Origin: Gehongia tenuis
GTDB lineage: Bacteria; Bacillota; Clostridia; Christensenellales; NSJ-53
Length of the DNA: 64,000 nucleotides
Reading direction: 5' to 3'
NCBI RefSeq assembly: GCF_014384795.1
Contig: NZ_JACRSR010000001.1
Span: forward strand, 186,001 to 250,000
Of the stretch, positions 1 to 7,315 are shown piece after piece. Each line of letters starts with the position of its first letter. Position 1 is the stretch's first letter. The notes below the pieces were generated by a model that saw only the letters and a list, made by a program, of their open reading frames with translations, had not been told where the DNA came from and searched no databases. Both the position numbers and the translations under genes were made by a program.

Positions 1-169
1 CCCGGTAGCCGTGGTCGCTGTGTTCATGGCTGCACAAAACCTCGTTCGCCGTGAGGGCAAGAGGGGCAAGACCGGGCACCGTGTCCGGTCCGTAGGGGTC
101 GATGACGAGGGTATATCCATCGAAAGCCGCGCTCCAACAGGAATGGCCGTGCCAGGTTAAGGTGATCAT
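1..169 (-). CDS. MBL-fold metallo-hydrolase, N-terminal part (cut by window edge)
   Basis: The visible 56 residues begin MITLTWHGHSCW and include SHEHSDHGYR, the HxHxDH zinc-binding motif of the metallo-beta-lactamase fold, preceded by a typical second strand (LVIDPYG). This layout matches the small UlaG/YtkL-like hydrolases, which usually have about 210-230 residues. The substrate cannot be told. The ATG start has a GGGGAG ribosome site just upstream. The gene lies downstream of, and on the same strand as, the DUF2089/membrane-protein pair, but has its own candidate promoter. Confidence 0.8.
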   Translation of the reverse strand, partial: MITLTWHGHSCWSAAFDGYTLVIDPYGPDTVPGLAPLALTANEVLCSHEHSDHGYR

Positions 170-198
170 GGGAATCTCCCCTTTCCACTGTTTTCTTC

Positions 199-227
199 AG
201 TATAGCACAATGGAACGGGGGAATTAA
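199..227 (-). promoter_or_regulatory. Candidate sigma-A promoter of the metallo-hydrolase gene
   Basis: On the minus strand, TTAATT (222-227), a 17-bp spacer and TATACT (199-204). The -10 is good and the -35 weak. It overlaps the stop codon of the upstream small membrane protein gene. Confidence 0.4.
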
Positions 228-490
228 AGATCCTCGATGTTCATGCGCTCCAGTTCGGAGAGCTTCCGCTCCCGCAGCCTTTTAAAATGACGCACCAAAA
301 AGTAAACCAGAAAACAAAGAAGCGAGGTGACAAGGCCAAGATAGCTCATCCAAAAGGACAGCAGGAGCGCCGTGATGGGGACAATAAGGCCGATGCGGTA
401 GTCCTCCATCCGGGCCATGAAGTATTCCACCGCCACCAGGCCAAGGGGCAGTACGAGCAGCAACGCCAGAATCATGGAGCTTATTTCCAT
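224..490 (-). CDS. Small membrane protein paired with DUF2089 regulator
   Basis: This 88-residue protein has hydrophobic segments at about residues 5-24 and 33-65 (probably one plus two short helices) and a basic, charged C-terminal tail (RHFKRLRERK). No family is recognised. The start overlaps the end of the upstream DUF2089-like gene by 10 bp, with an AAGGTGAT ribosome site, so the two are translationally coupled. The second DUF2089 gene in this window (58315-58719) also heads an operon of small membrane proteins, which suggests a shared role in the cell envelope. That is inference. Confidence 0.7.
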   Translation of the reverse strand: MEISSMILALLLVLPLGLVAVEYFMARMEDYRIGLIVPITALLLSFWMSYLGLVTSLLCFLVYFLVRHFKRLRERKLSELERMNIEDL

Positions 491-795
491 CGGGGATCAC
501 CTTCCTTTTTCATTTTTCTGTAGCTGTTCGCCAGCAACTTGGCCGTGTCGTAGTCCAGCTTCTCCTCGAGGGCCAGCCTCTTGATGAGGGCGATGTGGGG
601 ATCGGGCGCCGCTTGGTCGTTCAGCTCAATCCGCTGGATGAGCCGGTCCAGCCGCAGGCGCACCGTGGGGTAGGTCACCTTGTACAGCTCCGCCATCTGC
701 TTGAGGGAGCCGGAGGAGAGAAGAAATTTTTTGATGAAGGCGAGATCCTCATCGTCCAGCGCCGCCAGCCATGCCGGCAGATTTTCCGAGATCAT
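481..795 (-). CDS. DUF2089-type helix-turn-helix regulator, short form without zinc ribbon
   Basis: Residues 19-53 (FIKKFLLSSGSLKQMAELYK followed by VTYPTVRLRLDRL) match the helix-turn-helix core of DUF2089 proteins; the YPTVR pentapeptide is also in the second DUF2089 protein at 58315-58719. This 104-residue form lacks the N-terminal CxxC zinc ribbon of the other copy and ends with an AKLLANSYRKMKK segment. It probably binds DNA and autoregulates: a perfect 19-bp palindrome sits inside its promoter. The start is supported by AAAGGAG 8 nt upstream. It is the first gene of a two-gene operon with the 224-490 membrane protein. Confidence 0.75.
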   Translation of the reverse strand: MISENLPAWLAALDDEDLAFIKKFLLSSGSLKQMAELYKVTYPTVRLRLDRLIQRIELNDQAAPDPHIALIKRLALEEKLDYDTAKLLANSYRKMKKEGDPRWK

Positions 796-849
796 GATGG
801 GGCTCCTTTCTAAAAATACAAGTTTTAGTTTAAGTTTATTTTTAATAAA

Positions 850-881
850 ATTATATTATACTTTAATTATATTAAAGTCAA
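850..881 (-). promoter_or_regulatory. Promoter with palindromic operator for the DUF2089 operon
   Basis: On the minus strand a TTGACT -35 lies at 876-881. AT-rich -10 candidates overlap within 850-860; TAATAT at 853-858 gives a 17-bp spacer. A perfect inverted repeat, ACTTTAAT-TAT-ATTAAAGT (860-878), fills the space between -35 and -10, the usual place for a repressor operator. The 100 bp upstream of the gene are far more AT-rich than the surroundings. Confidence 0.6.
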
Positions 882-885
882 GGGC

Positions 886-917
886 AAAATGAAAAATACC
901 CGAAGGTATTTTCATTT
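886..917 (-). terminator. Terminator after the MATE gene
   Basis: A long A/T-rich hairpin with a TACC-CGAA-GGTA core and flanking AAAATGAAAA/TTTTCATTTT arms with one bulge. It lies just past the MATE stop codon and could act in both directions. Confidence 0.55.
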
Positions 918-924
918 TCAAGGA

Positions 925-2340
925 TTATGCGCTTTTGGCGTTTTTTGAACTCGTCCAGGCGTTTTTCCATTTGCCGGTGGCGAAGCGGATCACGCTCAGC
1001 ACGCCCCGGACCACCAGGTCCAGCACCATACCGATCCAGGCGCCGGTGAGGCCAAGACCGAGGGGGTAGGCCAGGATATAGGCGGAGATGAGCCGCACGC
1101 CCCACATGCCGATCACCGAGATGTAGAAGGGCCACTTGGTGTCCCCTGCGCCCCGAAGCACGCCGGGGATGACCATGGACAGCGCAAAGAAGGGCTCGGC
1201 CAGGGCCTCAATGCGCAGAACACCGGCCCCGAGATCCAGAACCGCCGCCTCGCCGGTGAAGATGGACATGAGCCCTCGGGCAAAGATGAACATGAGAGCG
1301 CCGGCCACGGTCATCAGCACCGTGCCGTAGATGGTGCAAAGGCGGCCGTAGCGAGTGGCCAGCTCCGTCTCCCCGGCGCCGAGGGCTTGGGCCACCAGCG
1401 TGGTGGCCGCCGCCGAAAAGCCAAAGCAGGGCAGGTAGGAGATGGATTCGGCGGTGATGGCCAGATGATGGGCGGCAAGGGCGGTGGTGCCTATGCCGGT
1501 TACGAGAGCGGTCATGGCGATCTGTCCAAAGGAGAGGGTCATGCGCTCAAGGGCGTTGGGCGTGCCAAGGCGGGCCACCTCCCGAAGAACATGCTTGTCC
1601 GGCCGATAGCTGCTGCGAATGGGGATGCGGATGGGGGATTCCCGAAAGTAGACGGCGCCAAGCAGGGCCAGTCCGGAGAAGGCAAAGGAAGCGGCCGTGG
1701 AGATGGCGGCGCCGGTCACGCCAAGGCCCGCGCCCCACATCGTGAAGCTGCTGCCAAAGACCGTGATCTCCCGGGTGGGAAAGATGAGCAAAAAGTTGCC
1801 CACCACGTTCAGTACGTTGGTGATGGCGTTGAAAAACAGAGGGGTCTTCGTGTCCCCGGAGCAGCGCAGCACATTGGAGCAGACCACCATGGCCATGTTG
1901 AAAAGGTACGCCGAGCCAAACCAGCGCAGGTAGCTGGTGGCCAGGGGAACCACCGCCGCTTCGGCGCCCAGCCAATGAGGCAGATGGGGCGCAATGAGCT
2001 CCATGAGGCCGGTGAAGAAAAGACCGCCCACGGCGATCGCGAGCACCGCCTGGGTCATGATCCGCTTCACCCGGTCCAGCTCGCCCGCACCGATATACCT
2101 TGCGATCTGCACCGCAAAGCCGATGGCGACGGCGTTCATGACGCCGTTGATGAGCCAGATACTGGAGGTGCCGACAGCTACCGCCGCGGTGGCCGTGGCG
2201 CCGAGAGAGCCCACCATGGCGGTGTCCACGTACTGCACCAGGGTCTGCAAAATCTGCTCCACAATGGTGGGCCAGGCGAGGAAGAGAATGATCTTCCGGG
2301 GCGGGATGGACTTGTCCAAAAGATCCAGGGTTTTGGCCAA
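925..2340 (-). CDS. MATE family multidrug/sodium antiporter
   Basis: This 471-residue, 12-helix protein has the two-lobed MATE architecture: the N-lobe starts with LAWPTIVEQILQTLVQYVDT (the MatE signature region) and each lobe carries a WLINGVMNAVAIGFAVQIAR-type amphipathic turn. MATE proteins export cationic drugs or metabolites in exchange for Na+ or H+. The start is TTG, with AAGGAGG 7 nt upstream; no in-frame ATG fits as well. The next gene upstream (a flavodoxin-like reductase) ends 13 bp before it, so the two are probably co-transcribed. The substrate is unknown. Confidence 0.92.
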   Translation of the reverse strand: MAKTLDLLDKSIPPRKIILFLAWPTIVEQILQTLVQYVDTAMVGSLGATATAAVAVGTSSIWLINGVMNAVAIGFAVQIARYIGAGELDRVKRIMTQAVLAIAVGGLFFTGLMELIAPHLPHWLGAEAAVVPLATSYLRWFGSAYLFNMAMVVCSNVLRCSGDTKTPLFFNAITNVLNVVGNFLLIFPTREITVFGSSFTMWGAGLGVTGAAISTAASFAFSGLALLGAVYFRESPIRIPIRSSYRPDKHVLREVARLGTPNALERMTLSFGQIAMTALVTGIGTTALAAHHLAITAESISYLPCFGFSAAATTLVAQALGAGETELATRYGRLCTIYGTVLMTVAGALMFIFARGLMSIFTGEAAVLDLGAGVLRIEALAEPFFALSMVIPGVLRGAGDTKWPFYISVIGMWGVRLISAYILAYPLGLGLTGAWIGMVLDLVVRGVLSVIRFATGKWKNAWTSSKNAKSA

Positions 2341-2352
2341 GGGAATGCCTCC

Positions 2353-2973
2353 TTACCGAATGAAATTGGTGCGGGTCTTCTTGAGCACCGGGGGTTCTTC
2401 AATCTTTCCCCGGCCCAGCTCGATCAGCTTTATCAAGTAAGCCATGTTGGCCCCGAGAGCGTCCATGATCTCCAGACCCTCCCCGTCCTCCAACACCTCG
2501 CCCGGAGCGGCGCCGTGGGCGATGGTCCAGTACTGGGAGGGGGCGATGAACATCTCGGAGATGCTGAGGTAGTTGTTCAGCTGGTTGAAGGTGGCGATGC
2601 CGCCGCTTCTTCGCAGCACGGCCACCGATCCGCCCACCTTGTGGCGGAACCTCGCGCCGGTGCTGTAGAAGGCCCGGTCCATGAAGGCCTTCATGCCGCT
2701 GGCGATGGAGGCGTAGTAAACCGGCGCGCCAAACAGCAGGCCGTCCGCCGCTGCCATTTCATCCATCAGCCCATGGAAGGCGTCGTCGCCGAGGGCACAC
2801 CTGCCGATTTTCTTGCAGGCGCCGCAGGCCATGCAGCCCCGAAGGGGCCAGTGCCCCACCTGCACCAGCTTCGTCTCAATGCCCTCCTTCTCGATGCGCT
2901 GGGTTACCCGCGTAAGGGCGGCGGCAGTGTTGCCCGATTTGTGGGGGCTGCCGTTGATGGCGATCACTTTCAT
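2353..2973 (-). CDS. NADPH-dependent FMN reductase / iron-sulfur flavoprotein family
   Basis: This 206-residue flavodoxin-fold protein begins MKVIAINGSPHKSGNTAAAL, the phosphate-binding loop for FMN. Residues near 47-60 carry GCMACGACKKIGRC, the compact cysteine motif typical of iron-sulfur flavoproteins and related reductases, and GAPVYYASIASGMKAFMDR is the second FMN contact. The likely role is electron transfer to quinones, nitro compounds or O2 in an anaerobe. The ATG start has AAAGGAT upstream. It lies between the SPL-family gene and the MATE gene on the same strand. Confidence 0.88.
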   Translation of the reverse strand: MKVIAINGSPHKSGNTAAALTRVTQRIEKEGIETKLVQVGHWPLRGCMACGACKKIGRCALGDDAFHGLMDEMAAADGLLFGAPVYYASIASGMKAFMDRAFYSTGARFRHKVGGSVAVLRRSGGIATFNQLNNYLSISEMFIAPSQYWTIAHGAAPGEVLEDGEGLEIMDALGANMAYLIKLIELGRGKIEEPPVLKKTRTNFIR

Positions 2974-2977
2974 GGAA

Positions 2978-3946
2978 TCAGATCCTTTCTTCTTCAATAT
3001 AAATCTTTGCCTCGGGGAGAAACCGGCCGAGGGCCGCCCGCAGGGCGGCGAGATGTCCGAAGGGCAGCCGCACGACCCCTCCCGATTCACGGACGGGCAG
3101 GGATTCGGGCAGCAGCGGTTCCAGCCTGCGGAACTGTTCCCGGGCCATGCGGAAGGGCGCCAGGTTGACGTCCAGAATGAGCTTTGGGTCCAATGCCCGC
3201 CGGATGGCGTCCACCAGGGCGAGCTCCTCCGCGGGGGAGCCCAGCAGAGGTTCGAGACAAAGCCGCACTGGATAGCCGTGGCACTGCAGGGCCCGGGCGG
3301 CCCGAAGCCGTGCGGCGAGGCTGGGCGCCCCCCGCTCCCAGGAGGACAGGGATTCCGGCAGGAGGGAAAAGGCGGGTATGAGATTGGGCAGGGGCGGCCC
3401 CTCAAGGAGGGGCGCGATGCGGGCGCTCCTTGTCCGAAGCTCCACTTTGACGTTCCCATGCTCCGCTGCAAAGCGGACAAAGGCCGCCGCGTGGGGCAGA
3501 AGGGCGGACAGGGCCAGCGCGTCGCCCTCGAAGCTGGCAAAGACGGCGTCCGCGCCCTTGGCCTCGGCTTCCGCAAAGCAGTCCTCGAGGTTCATGAAGG
3601 CCACCACATGTCCCGAGCCGAACATACCCTTTAAAAAGCAGAACCCGCAGTCGTAGGGACAGCCCCACAGGGTGGAGGCATAATGGGGCCGCTCCGCGCC
3701 GTAGGCCTCGCAAAGGGGGGACAGGGGGTAGAGCAAGGCTTCCCGGCGGGCCAGAATGAGGGCGGGAGCCGCCTTCTGCAAAACCACGTCCTGGCGGGGC
3801 CGGAGAAAGACGTCCTGATAGGCGTCCACCTCCACCACCCGGGCCCGGGGAAGCCGGGCGATCACCGTCCGGGTGGGCCGGTGATCCAGCAGCGCCCGCT
3901 CCACATACACCGTGTGGAAGGGCGGGAGGGTCTTTAAGGGGCTCAT
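2978..3946 (-). CDS. SPL-family radical SAM protein (spore photolyase-like)
   Basis: This 322-residue protein has the spore photoproduct lyase layout: an N-terminal flavodoxin-like part, then the radical SAM cluster motif C96-x3-C100-x2-C103 in WGCPYDCGFCFLKG. The two Tyr residues of the true SplB motif are Phe here (GFCF). The region where SplB has its H-donor Cys (FEAACTSD-type segment) reads FASFEGD at 136-142, so that Cys is missing. It is therefore probably not a DNA-repairing SplB but a homologue with another substrate. It overlaps the nucleosidase gene by 4 bp (ATGA), so the two proteins are made together. Confidence 0.8.
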   Translation of the reverse strand: MSPLKTLPPFHTVYVERALLDHRPTRTVIARLPRARVVEVDAYQDVFLRPRQDVVLQKAAPALILARREALLYPLSPLCEAYGAERPHYASTLWGCPYDCGFCFLKGMFGSGHVVAFMNLEDCFAEAEAKGADAVFASFEGDALALSALLPHAAAFVRFAAEHGNVKVELRTRSARIAPLLEGPPLPNLIPAFSLLPESLSSWERGAPSLAARLRAARALQCHGYPVRLCLEPLLGSPAEELALVDAIRRALDPKLILDVNLAPFRMAREQFRRLEPLLPESLPVRESGGVVRLPFGHLAALRAALGRFLPEAKIYIEEERI

Positions 3947-4722
3947 GACCGAAGCGCGGCGAGAAGGCGCAAAAGGTAGTCCCGCCGCTCCTCCTTTCCC
4001 GGGGTGGGCAGGGACGGAAGCACTCCCCGCCGGCCCTTGTGGATGCGCGCCGCCCGGATGAGCTGCTGCCGCTGGCTTTCGGTGAAACGGGCCGCCTCCG
4101 CGAGGGCAAAAAGGCCGTCCCGCTCGGAGGCGGTGAGGGCCCGGGCCGAGACGGCTTCGTCTAGCTCCGTAAGAAAGGGCAGGGCCGACTCGGCAAGCCG
4201 TTCCGCCAGGTCCTCCGCCTGGGATCGATTGGGCAGCCCCCGGCCCAGCACGTCGGAGACGATCTTGATGAGCACCGTGTTCTGGGGCCCCGCAAGACGC
4301 AGGGCGGTTTTGGCAAAGCCGTAGCCCTCCATATCCACGAGGACGGTCTCGCCCAGCGCCTTTTGCACCGGCCTGCCATGGGTGAGCATGCGTCCGGTCT
4401 TGAAGGGATGGGCGTAGAGCATTTCGGGGTAGAGGTCCGCCTCGCCCGGCGCGCCCACCGGCGAAGCCAGCACCACGTCGCCCACCGCGTAGCCCTCGCC
4501 GCCGGCGAGGCCAAGGTTGGCGAACAGGGCGTCCTCCCCCGGCCGCACGGCGCAGGCGAGGTAGGCGGCGGCCGCGGCGGCCTCGTAGCGGCCCGGTCCG
4601 GAGACAATGAGCGCGGCCTTCTCCCCGGCGGCCATAAAATAAGGCCCCGGCAGTCTTGAGAGCTTGAGGCGCCTTTTGAGGGGCGCCGCTTCCAGCGGCA
4701 GGGCACAGGTGATCAGCAGCAT
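3943..4722 (-). CDS. Nucleoside phosphorylase-superfamily protein (MTA/SAH nucleosidase-like)
   Basis: This 259-residue protein shows the PNP/UDP phosphorylase fold features: NLGLAGG near residue 70, VDMEGYGFAKTA (the ME-E ribose-binding region) near 130, and KIVSDVLGRG, in which the catalytic Asp of MTAN-type enzymes is expected. The C-terminal 60 residues form an extra helical, charged segment. A nucleosidase coupled to a radical SAM enzyme could remove 5'-deoxyadenosine or act on its product; this is inference. GAGGAGG lies about 7 nt before the ATG. It is the first gene of the run that continues through 2978-3946. Confidence 0.75.
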   Translation of the reverse strand: MLLITCALPLEAAPLKRRLKLSRLPGPYFMAAGEKAALIVSGPGRYEAAAAAAYLACAVRPGEDALFANLGLAGGEGYAVGDVVLASPVGAPGEADLYPEMLYAHPFKTGRMLTHGRPVQKALGETVLVDMEGYGFAKTALRLAGPQNTVLIKIVSDVLGRGLPNRSQAEDLAERLAESALPFLTELDEAVSARALTASERDGLFALAEAARFTESQRQQLIRAARIHKGRRGVLPSLPTPGKEERRDYLLRLLAALRS

Positions 4723-4775
4723 AAAAACCTCCTCATTTCAACAGCATACACCGGCCCGGCTACAAAAACAAGGAC

Positions 4776-4804
4776 TTGCTTTTCACGGTCAACTATGCTA
4801 AACT
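4776..4804 (+). promoter_or_regulatory. secG promoter
   Basis: TTGCTT (4776-4781), 17-bp spacer, TAAACT (4799-4804), 30 bp before the secG start. Confidence 0.6.
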
Positions 4805-4834
4805 AAGAAGGCTAATTCTAGAGGGAGGCTGAAC

Positions 4835-5074
4835 ATGGAAGTATTCCAGTACGTATTGAGCGGCGTTTTGATTCTCGCCAGCATCGTTTTGATCGTGATC
4901 GTGCTCCTGCAGCCCGGCCGGACTATGGGTCTTGGCAGCATCAGCGGCGGTGCGGAGACCTTCTTTGGCAAGCACAAGGCCAAGAGCTTTGAAGGACGGC
5001 TGGCCCTGGCGACGAAGATCGCTGCGGGTCTTTTGGTGGTGCTGTCCATCGTGCTGGTGATCATTACGAAATAG
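4835..5074 (+). CDS. secG: Preprotein translocase subunit SecG
   Basis: This 79-residue protein has two transmembrane segments (about 5-25 and 58-77) joined by a cytoplasmic loop with the SecG signature QPGRTMGLGSISGGAETFFG. SecG helps the SecYEG channel and SecA during protein export. AGAGGGAGG lies 6 nt upstream of the ATG. It has its own promoter and is closed by a strong terminator, so it is transcribed alone. In many Clostridia secG precedes rnr and smpB; here those genes are about 39-45 kb away. Confidence 0.95.
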   Translation: MEVFQYVLSGVLILASIVLIVIVLLQPGRTMGLGSISGGAETFFGKHKAKSFEGRLALATKIAAGLLVVLSIVLVIITK

Positions 5075-5080
5075 TTGAAA

Positions 5081-5110
5081 GAACCCCAAAGCGGGGTTCT
5101 TTTCTCTTTT
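5081..5110 (+). terminator. secG terminator
   Basis: GAACCCC-loop-GGGGTTC hairpin (5081-5099) followed by a T-rich tract. Confidence 0.85.
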
Positions 5111-5127
5111 AAAAGGAGGGAGCTTTC

Positions 5128-5682
5128 ATGACGCGGGAGGAAGGTTACGCCTGGGTGACGGAGGAACTGAAGGGTCCCGGCCTGGTCAAGCATGTACTGG
5201 CCACGGAGGCCATCATGCGGGCGCTGGCCCAAAGATTGGGCGAGGATGAGGAAGCTTTCGGCCTTGCGGGGCTTATCCACGATGTGGACTACGAGCTTAC
5301 CGGTGAGAAGCCGGAGGAGCACGGCAGAGTGGGCGCCGAATGGATGCGGGCGCGGGGCGTGGACGAGGCGGTGATCCATGCGGTCGAGGCCCACAACGGC
5401 GATATGCTGGGCGTGCCCCGGGAAAGCGTGATGGACCGGTGCCTGTACGCCGCCGATCCCATGACCGGGCTCATCGTTGCGGCGGCGCTGGTGCGGCCTT
5501 CGAAGAAGCTCGCCGATGTGACGGTGGAATCCATCGGGAAGAAATGGCACTCCAAATCCTTTGCGAAGGGTGCGTCCCGCACGCAGATGGAGACCTGCCG
5601 GGACTTTGGCATGGAGCTCAACGATTTTATTGATTTGTCCATCAAGGCCATGCAGGCCATTTCCAATGATCTCGGTTTATAG
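5128..5682 (+). CDS. HD-domain (HDIG) metal-dependent hydrolase
   Basis: This 184-residue protein carries H21 (LVKHVLATE), the HD pair in GLIHDVDYE and a distal AVEAHNGD and YAADPMTG, the ordered metal ligands of the HDIG family. Such proteins are usually small phosphohydrolases; the substrate is unknown. AAAGGAGGGAGC precedes the ATG. The gene lies between two terminators and is probably monocistronic. A different HD protein is at 61942-62613. Confidence 0.85.
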   Translation: MTREEGYAWVTEELKGPGLVKHVLATEAIMRALAQRLGEDEEAFGLAGLIHDVDYELTGEKPEEHGRVGAEWMRARGVDEAVIHAVEAHNGDMLGVPRESVMDRCLYAADPMTGLIVAAALVRPSKKLADVTVESIGKKWHSKSFAKGASRTQMETCRDFGMELNDFIDLSIKAMQAISNDLGL

Positions 5683-5718
5683 ATGAGCCAGCCGGCAAGA
5701 GATATGAAAGGGGCGGGA

Positions 5719-5755
5719 GGCCTTCGCGGAATGCGAAGGCCTTTCGCATTTTTTT
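5719..5755 (+). terminator. Terminator after HD gene
   Basis: GGCCTTCGC-GGAAT-GCGAAGGCC hairpin (5719-5741) followed by TTTCGCATTTTTTT. Confidence 0.8.
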
Positions 5756-5803
5756 GGACTGCCCCGGACCCGCCCGGCATAGGATTTTCCGGGAGGGATG
5801 GAT

Positions 5804-6727
5804 TTGGAAGTAGCAACCTGTATCGCATTTTTTCTGCTGGGGCTTGCCATGCTGGTCAAGGGCGGGGACATCTTTGTGGACGGATCCCTTTGGATCGCCC
5901 GGAAGTTCGGCATTTCGGAGCTGGTGATCGGAGCGACGGTGGTTTCCATCGGTACCACGCTGCCGGAGCTGACCGTGTCCGCCACGGCGGCGGTGACGGG
6001 ACACGCGGGCATCGCCTACGGCAACGCCATCGGTTCGGTGATCTGCAACACGGCGCTCATCGCCGGGCTCAGCCTTCTGATCCGACCGGTGGCGGTCAGC
6101 CGCAGAAGCATCGCGAATAATGTGATCTTTTTTTTCGCGGCGGCGGTGCTCTACACCCTGTCGGCGGTGATCTTCGGCGGCATTCCCCGGATGGTGGGGG
6201 CGCTGCTTCTGACCTTCTTCGTGTTCTACTGCGTGTGGACGCTGGAGCACGGCGGCGAGTCCCGGGTGCAGCGGGTGGAGGGCAGCATGGCAAAGGAGGT
6301 CGTGCTGATGATCCTTGGCGCCGCGGCGGTCTACCTCGGCTCCCGGCTGGTGGTGGAGAATGCCGAGCAGTTCGCCATCTGGATGAAGGTGCCCGAGGAG
6401 GTTGTGGCCCTCACCATGGTGGCGCTGGGCACGTCGCTGCCCGAGCTGGCCACGGCCGTCATCGCCCTAAAAAAGAAGCACGGCGCCCTGTCCCTTGGCA
6501 ACATCCTTGGAGCGAACCTGTTCAATCTGGTGCTGGTCTCCGGCCTCGCCTCCCTCATGGTGCCAACGCCGGTGGACCTCCCGTCGGTGATGAGCGATCT
6601 TGTGGTCATGTTCTTTGTGATGCTGGTGCTCACCCTGCCCATCCTGGTCCGGGGCAGAGGGAGCCGCATCCAGGGTCTCGTGCTCCTTGCCGCCTACGGG
6701 CTGTATGCCTTCGCTCTTTATCACTAG
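5804..6727 (+). CDS. Calcium/sodium antiporter (CaCA superfamily, YrbG-like)
   Basis: About 307 residues with ten hydrophobic segments in two homologous halves. Each half carries the CaCA alpha-repeat: GATVVSIGTTLPELTVS in the first and MVALGTSLPELATAV in the second, with the acidic Glu of the G(T/S)-S/T-x-PE motif that binds the ion. GNAIGSVICNT and GNILGANLFN follow each repeat. The family exchanges Ca2+ for Na+ or H+. An ATG at 5798 sits directly against the GGGAGGG ribosome site, so the TTG at 5804 (6-7 nt spacing) is the better start; the ATG stays possible. Confidence 0.9.
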   Translation: MEVATCIAFFLLGLAMLVKGGDIFVDGSLWIARKFGISELVIGATVVSIGTTLPELTVSATAAVTGHAGIAYGNAIGSVICNTALIAGLSLLIRPVAVSRRSIANNVIFFFAAAVLYTLSAVIFGGIPRMVGALLLTFFVFYCVWTLEHGGESRVQRVEGSMAKEVVLMILGAAAVYLGSRLVVENAEQFAIWMKVPEEVVALTMVALGTSLPELATAVIALKKKHGALSLGNILGANLFNLVLVSGLASLMVPTPVDLPSVMSDLVVMFFVMLVLTLPILVRGRGSRIQGLVLLAAYGLYAFALYH

Positions 6728-6779
6728 AAACCGCACCCCCCGGCCCCCTGTCACATAGCATGGGTTGGGGGTGATTTTT

Positions 6780-7313
6780 TTGAGCCTTTTTTCCATATTG
6801 CTGGTGGGTATCGCCACAAACCTTGATAATCTGTGCGCCGCCATGGCTCTCGGCGTCCAGAAAAAGACGCTGCCCGTGTGGGCGAATCTTCTAATCGCGC
6901 TGATCTCCGGCGCGGCGGCCTTTGCCGCCGCCGGCGCCGCATCCTTTCTGGCCTTTTCGGGCATCGCCAACCTGCTGGGCGGGCTGATGCTCGCGGCGGT
7001 GGGCCTTTGGACCCTTGTCACCGCGAACCGGTGCGGGGACGCCCCGGGACTGGTGCAGCGGATGGATTTCAAGGCCGCGGCGCTTCTGGGCGCGGCCCTT
7101 GCCATCAACTGCCTGCCGGTGGCCTTCGGCGCCGGCGCCACCGGCCTTGCCGCGCTTTGGGTGAGCCTTTCCATCGCCGCGTGCAGCTTTGCCAGCGTGG
7201 GCCTTGGCATGTTTCTCGGCAACAAAATGGCCCACTGCCTGAACGGCCGGTGGGTGAACATCGTATCCGGCGTTCTGTTGGTGGGCCTGGGTATTCTGGA
7301 AGCGCTGCGGTAG
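6780..7313 (+). CDS. MntP/YtaF-family manganese efflux or sporulation membrane protein
   Basis: About 177 residues with six hydrophobic helices in a pseudo-twofold arrangement. VGIATNLDNLCAAMALGV in helix 1 and the matching ALAINCLPVAFGAG in the second half are the DUF204/MntP signature; MntP has Asp in both, whereas here the second half has Asn-Cys. YtaF, a sporulation membrane protein, belongs to the same superfamily. A TTG at 6780 follows GGGGGTGAT at proper spacing; an upstream TTG at 6765 is also in frame. Function as Mn2+ exporter versus YtaF cannot be decided. Confidence 0.75.
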   Translation: MSLFSILLVGIATNLDNLCAAMALGVQKKTLPVWANLLIALISGAAAFAAAGAASFLAFSGIANLLGGLMLAAVGLWTLVTANRCGDAPGLVQRMDFKAAALLGAALAINCLPVAFGAGATGLAALWVSLSIAACSFASVGLGMFLGNKMAHCLNGRWVNIVSGVLLVGLGILEALR

Positions 7314-7315
7314 GA

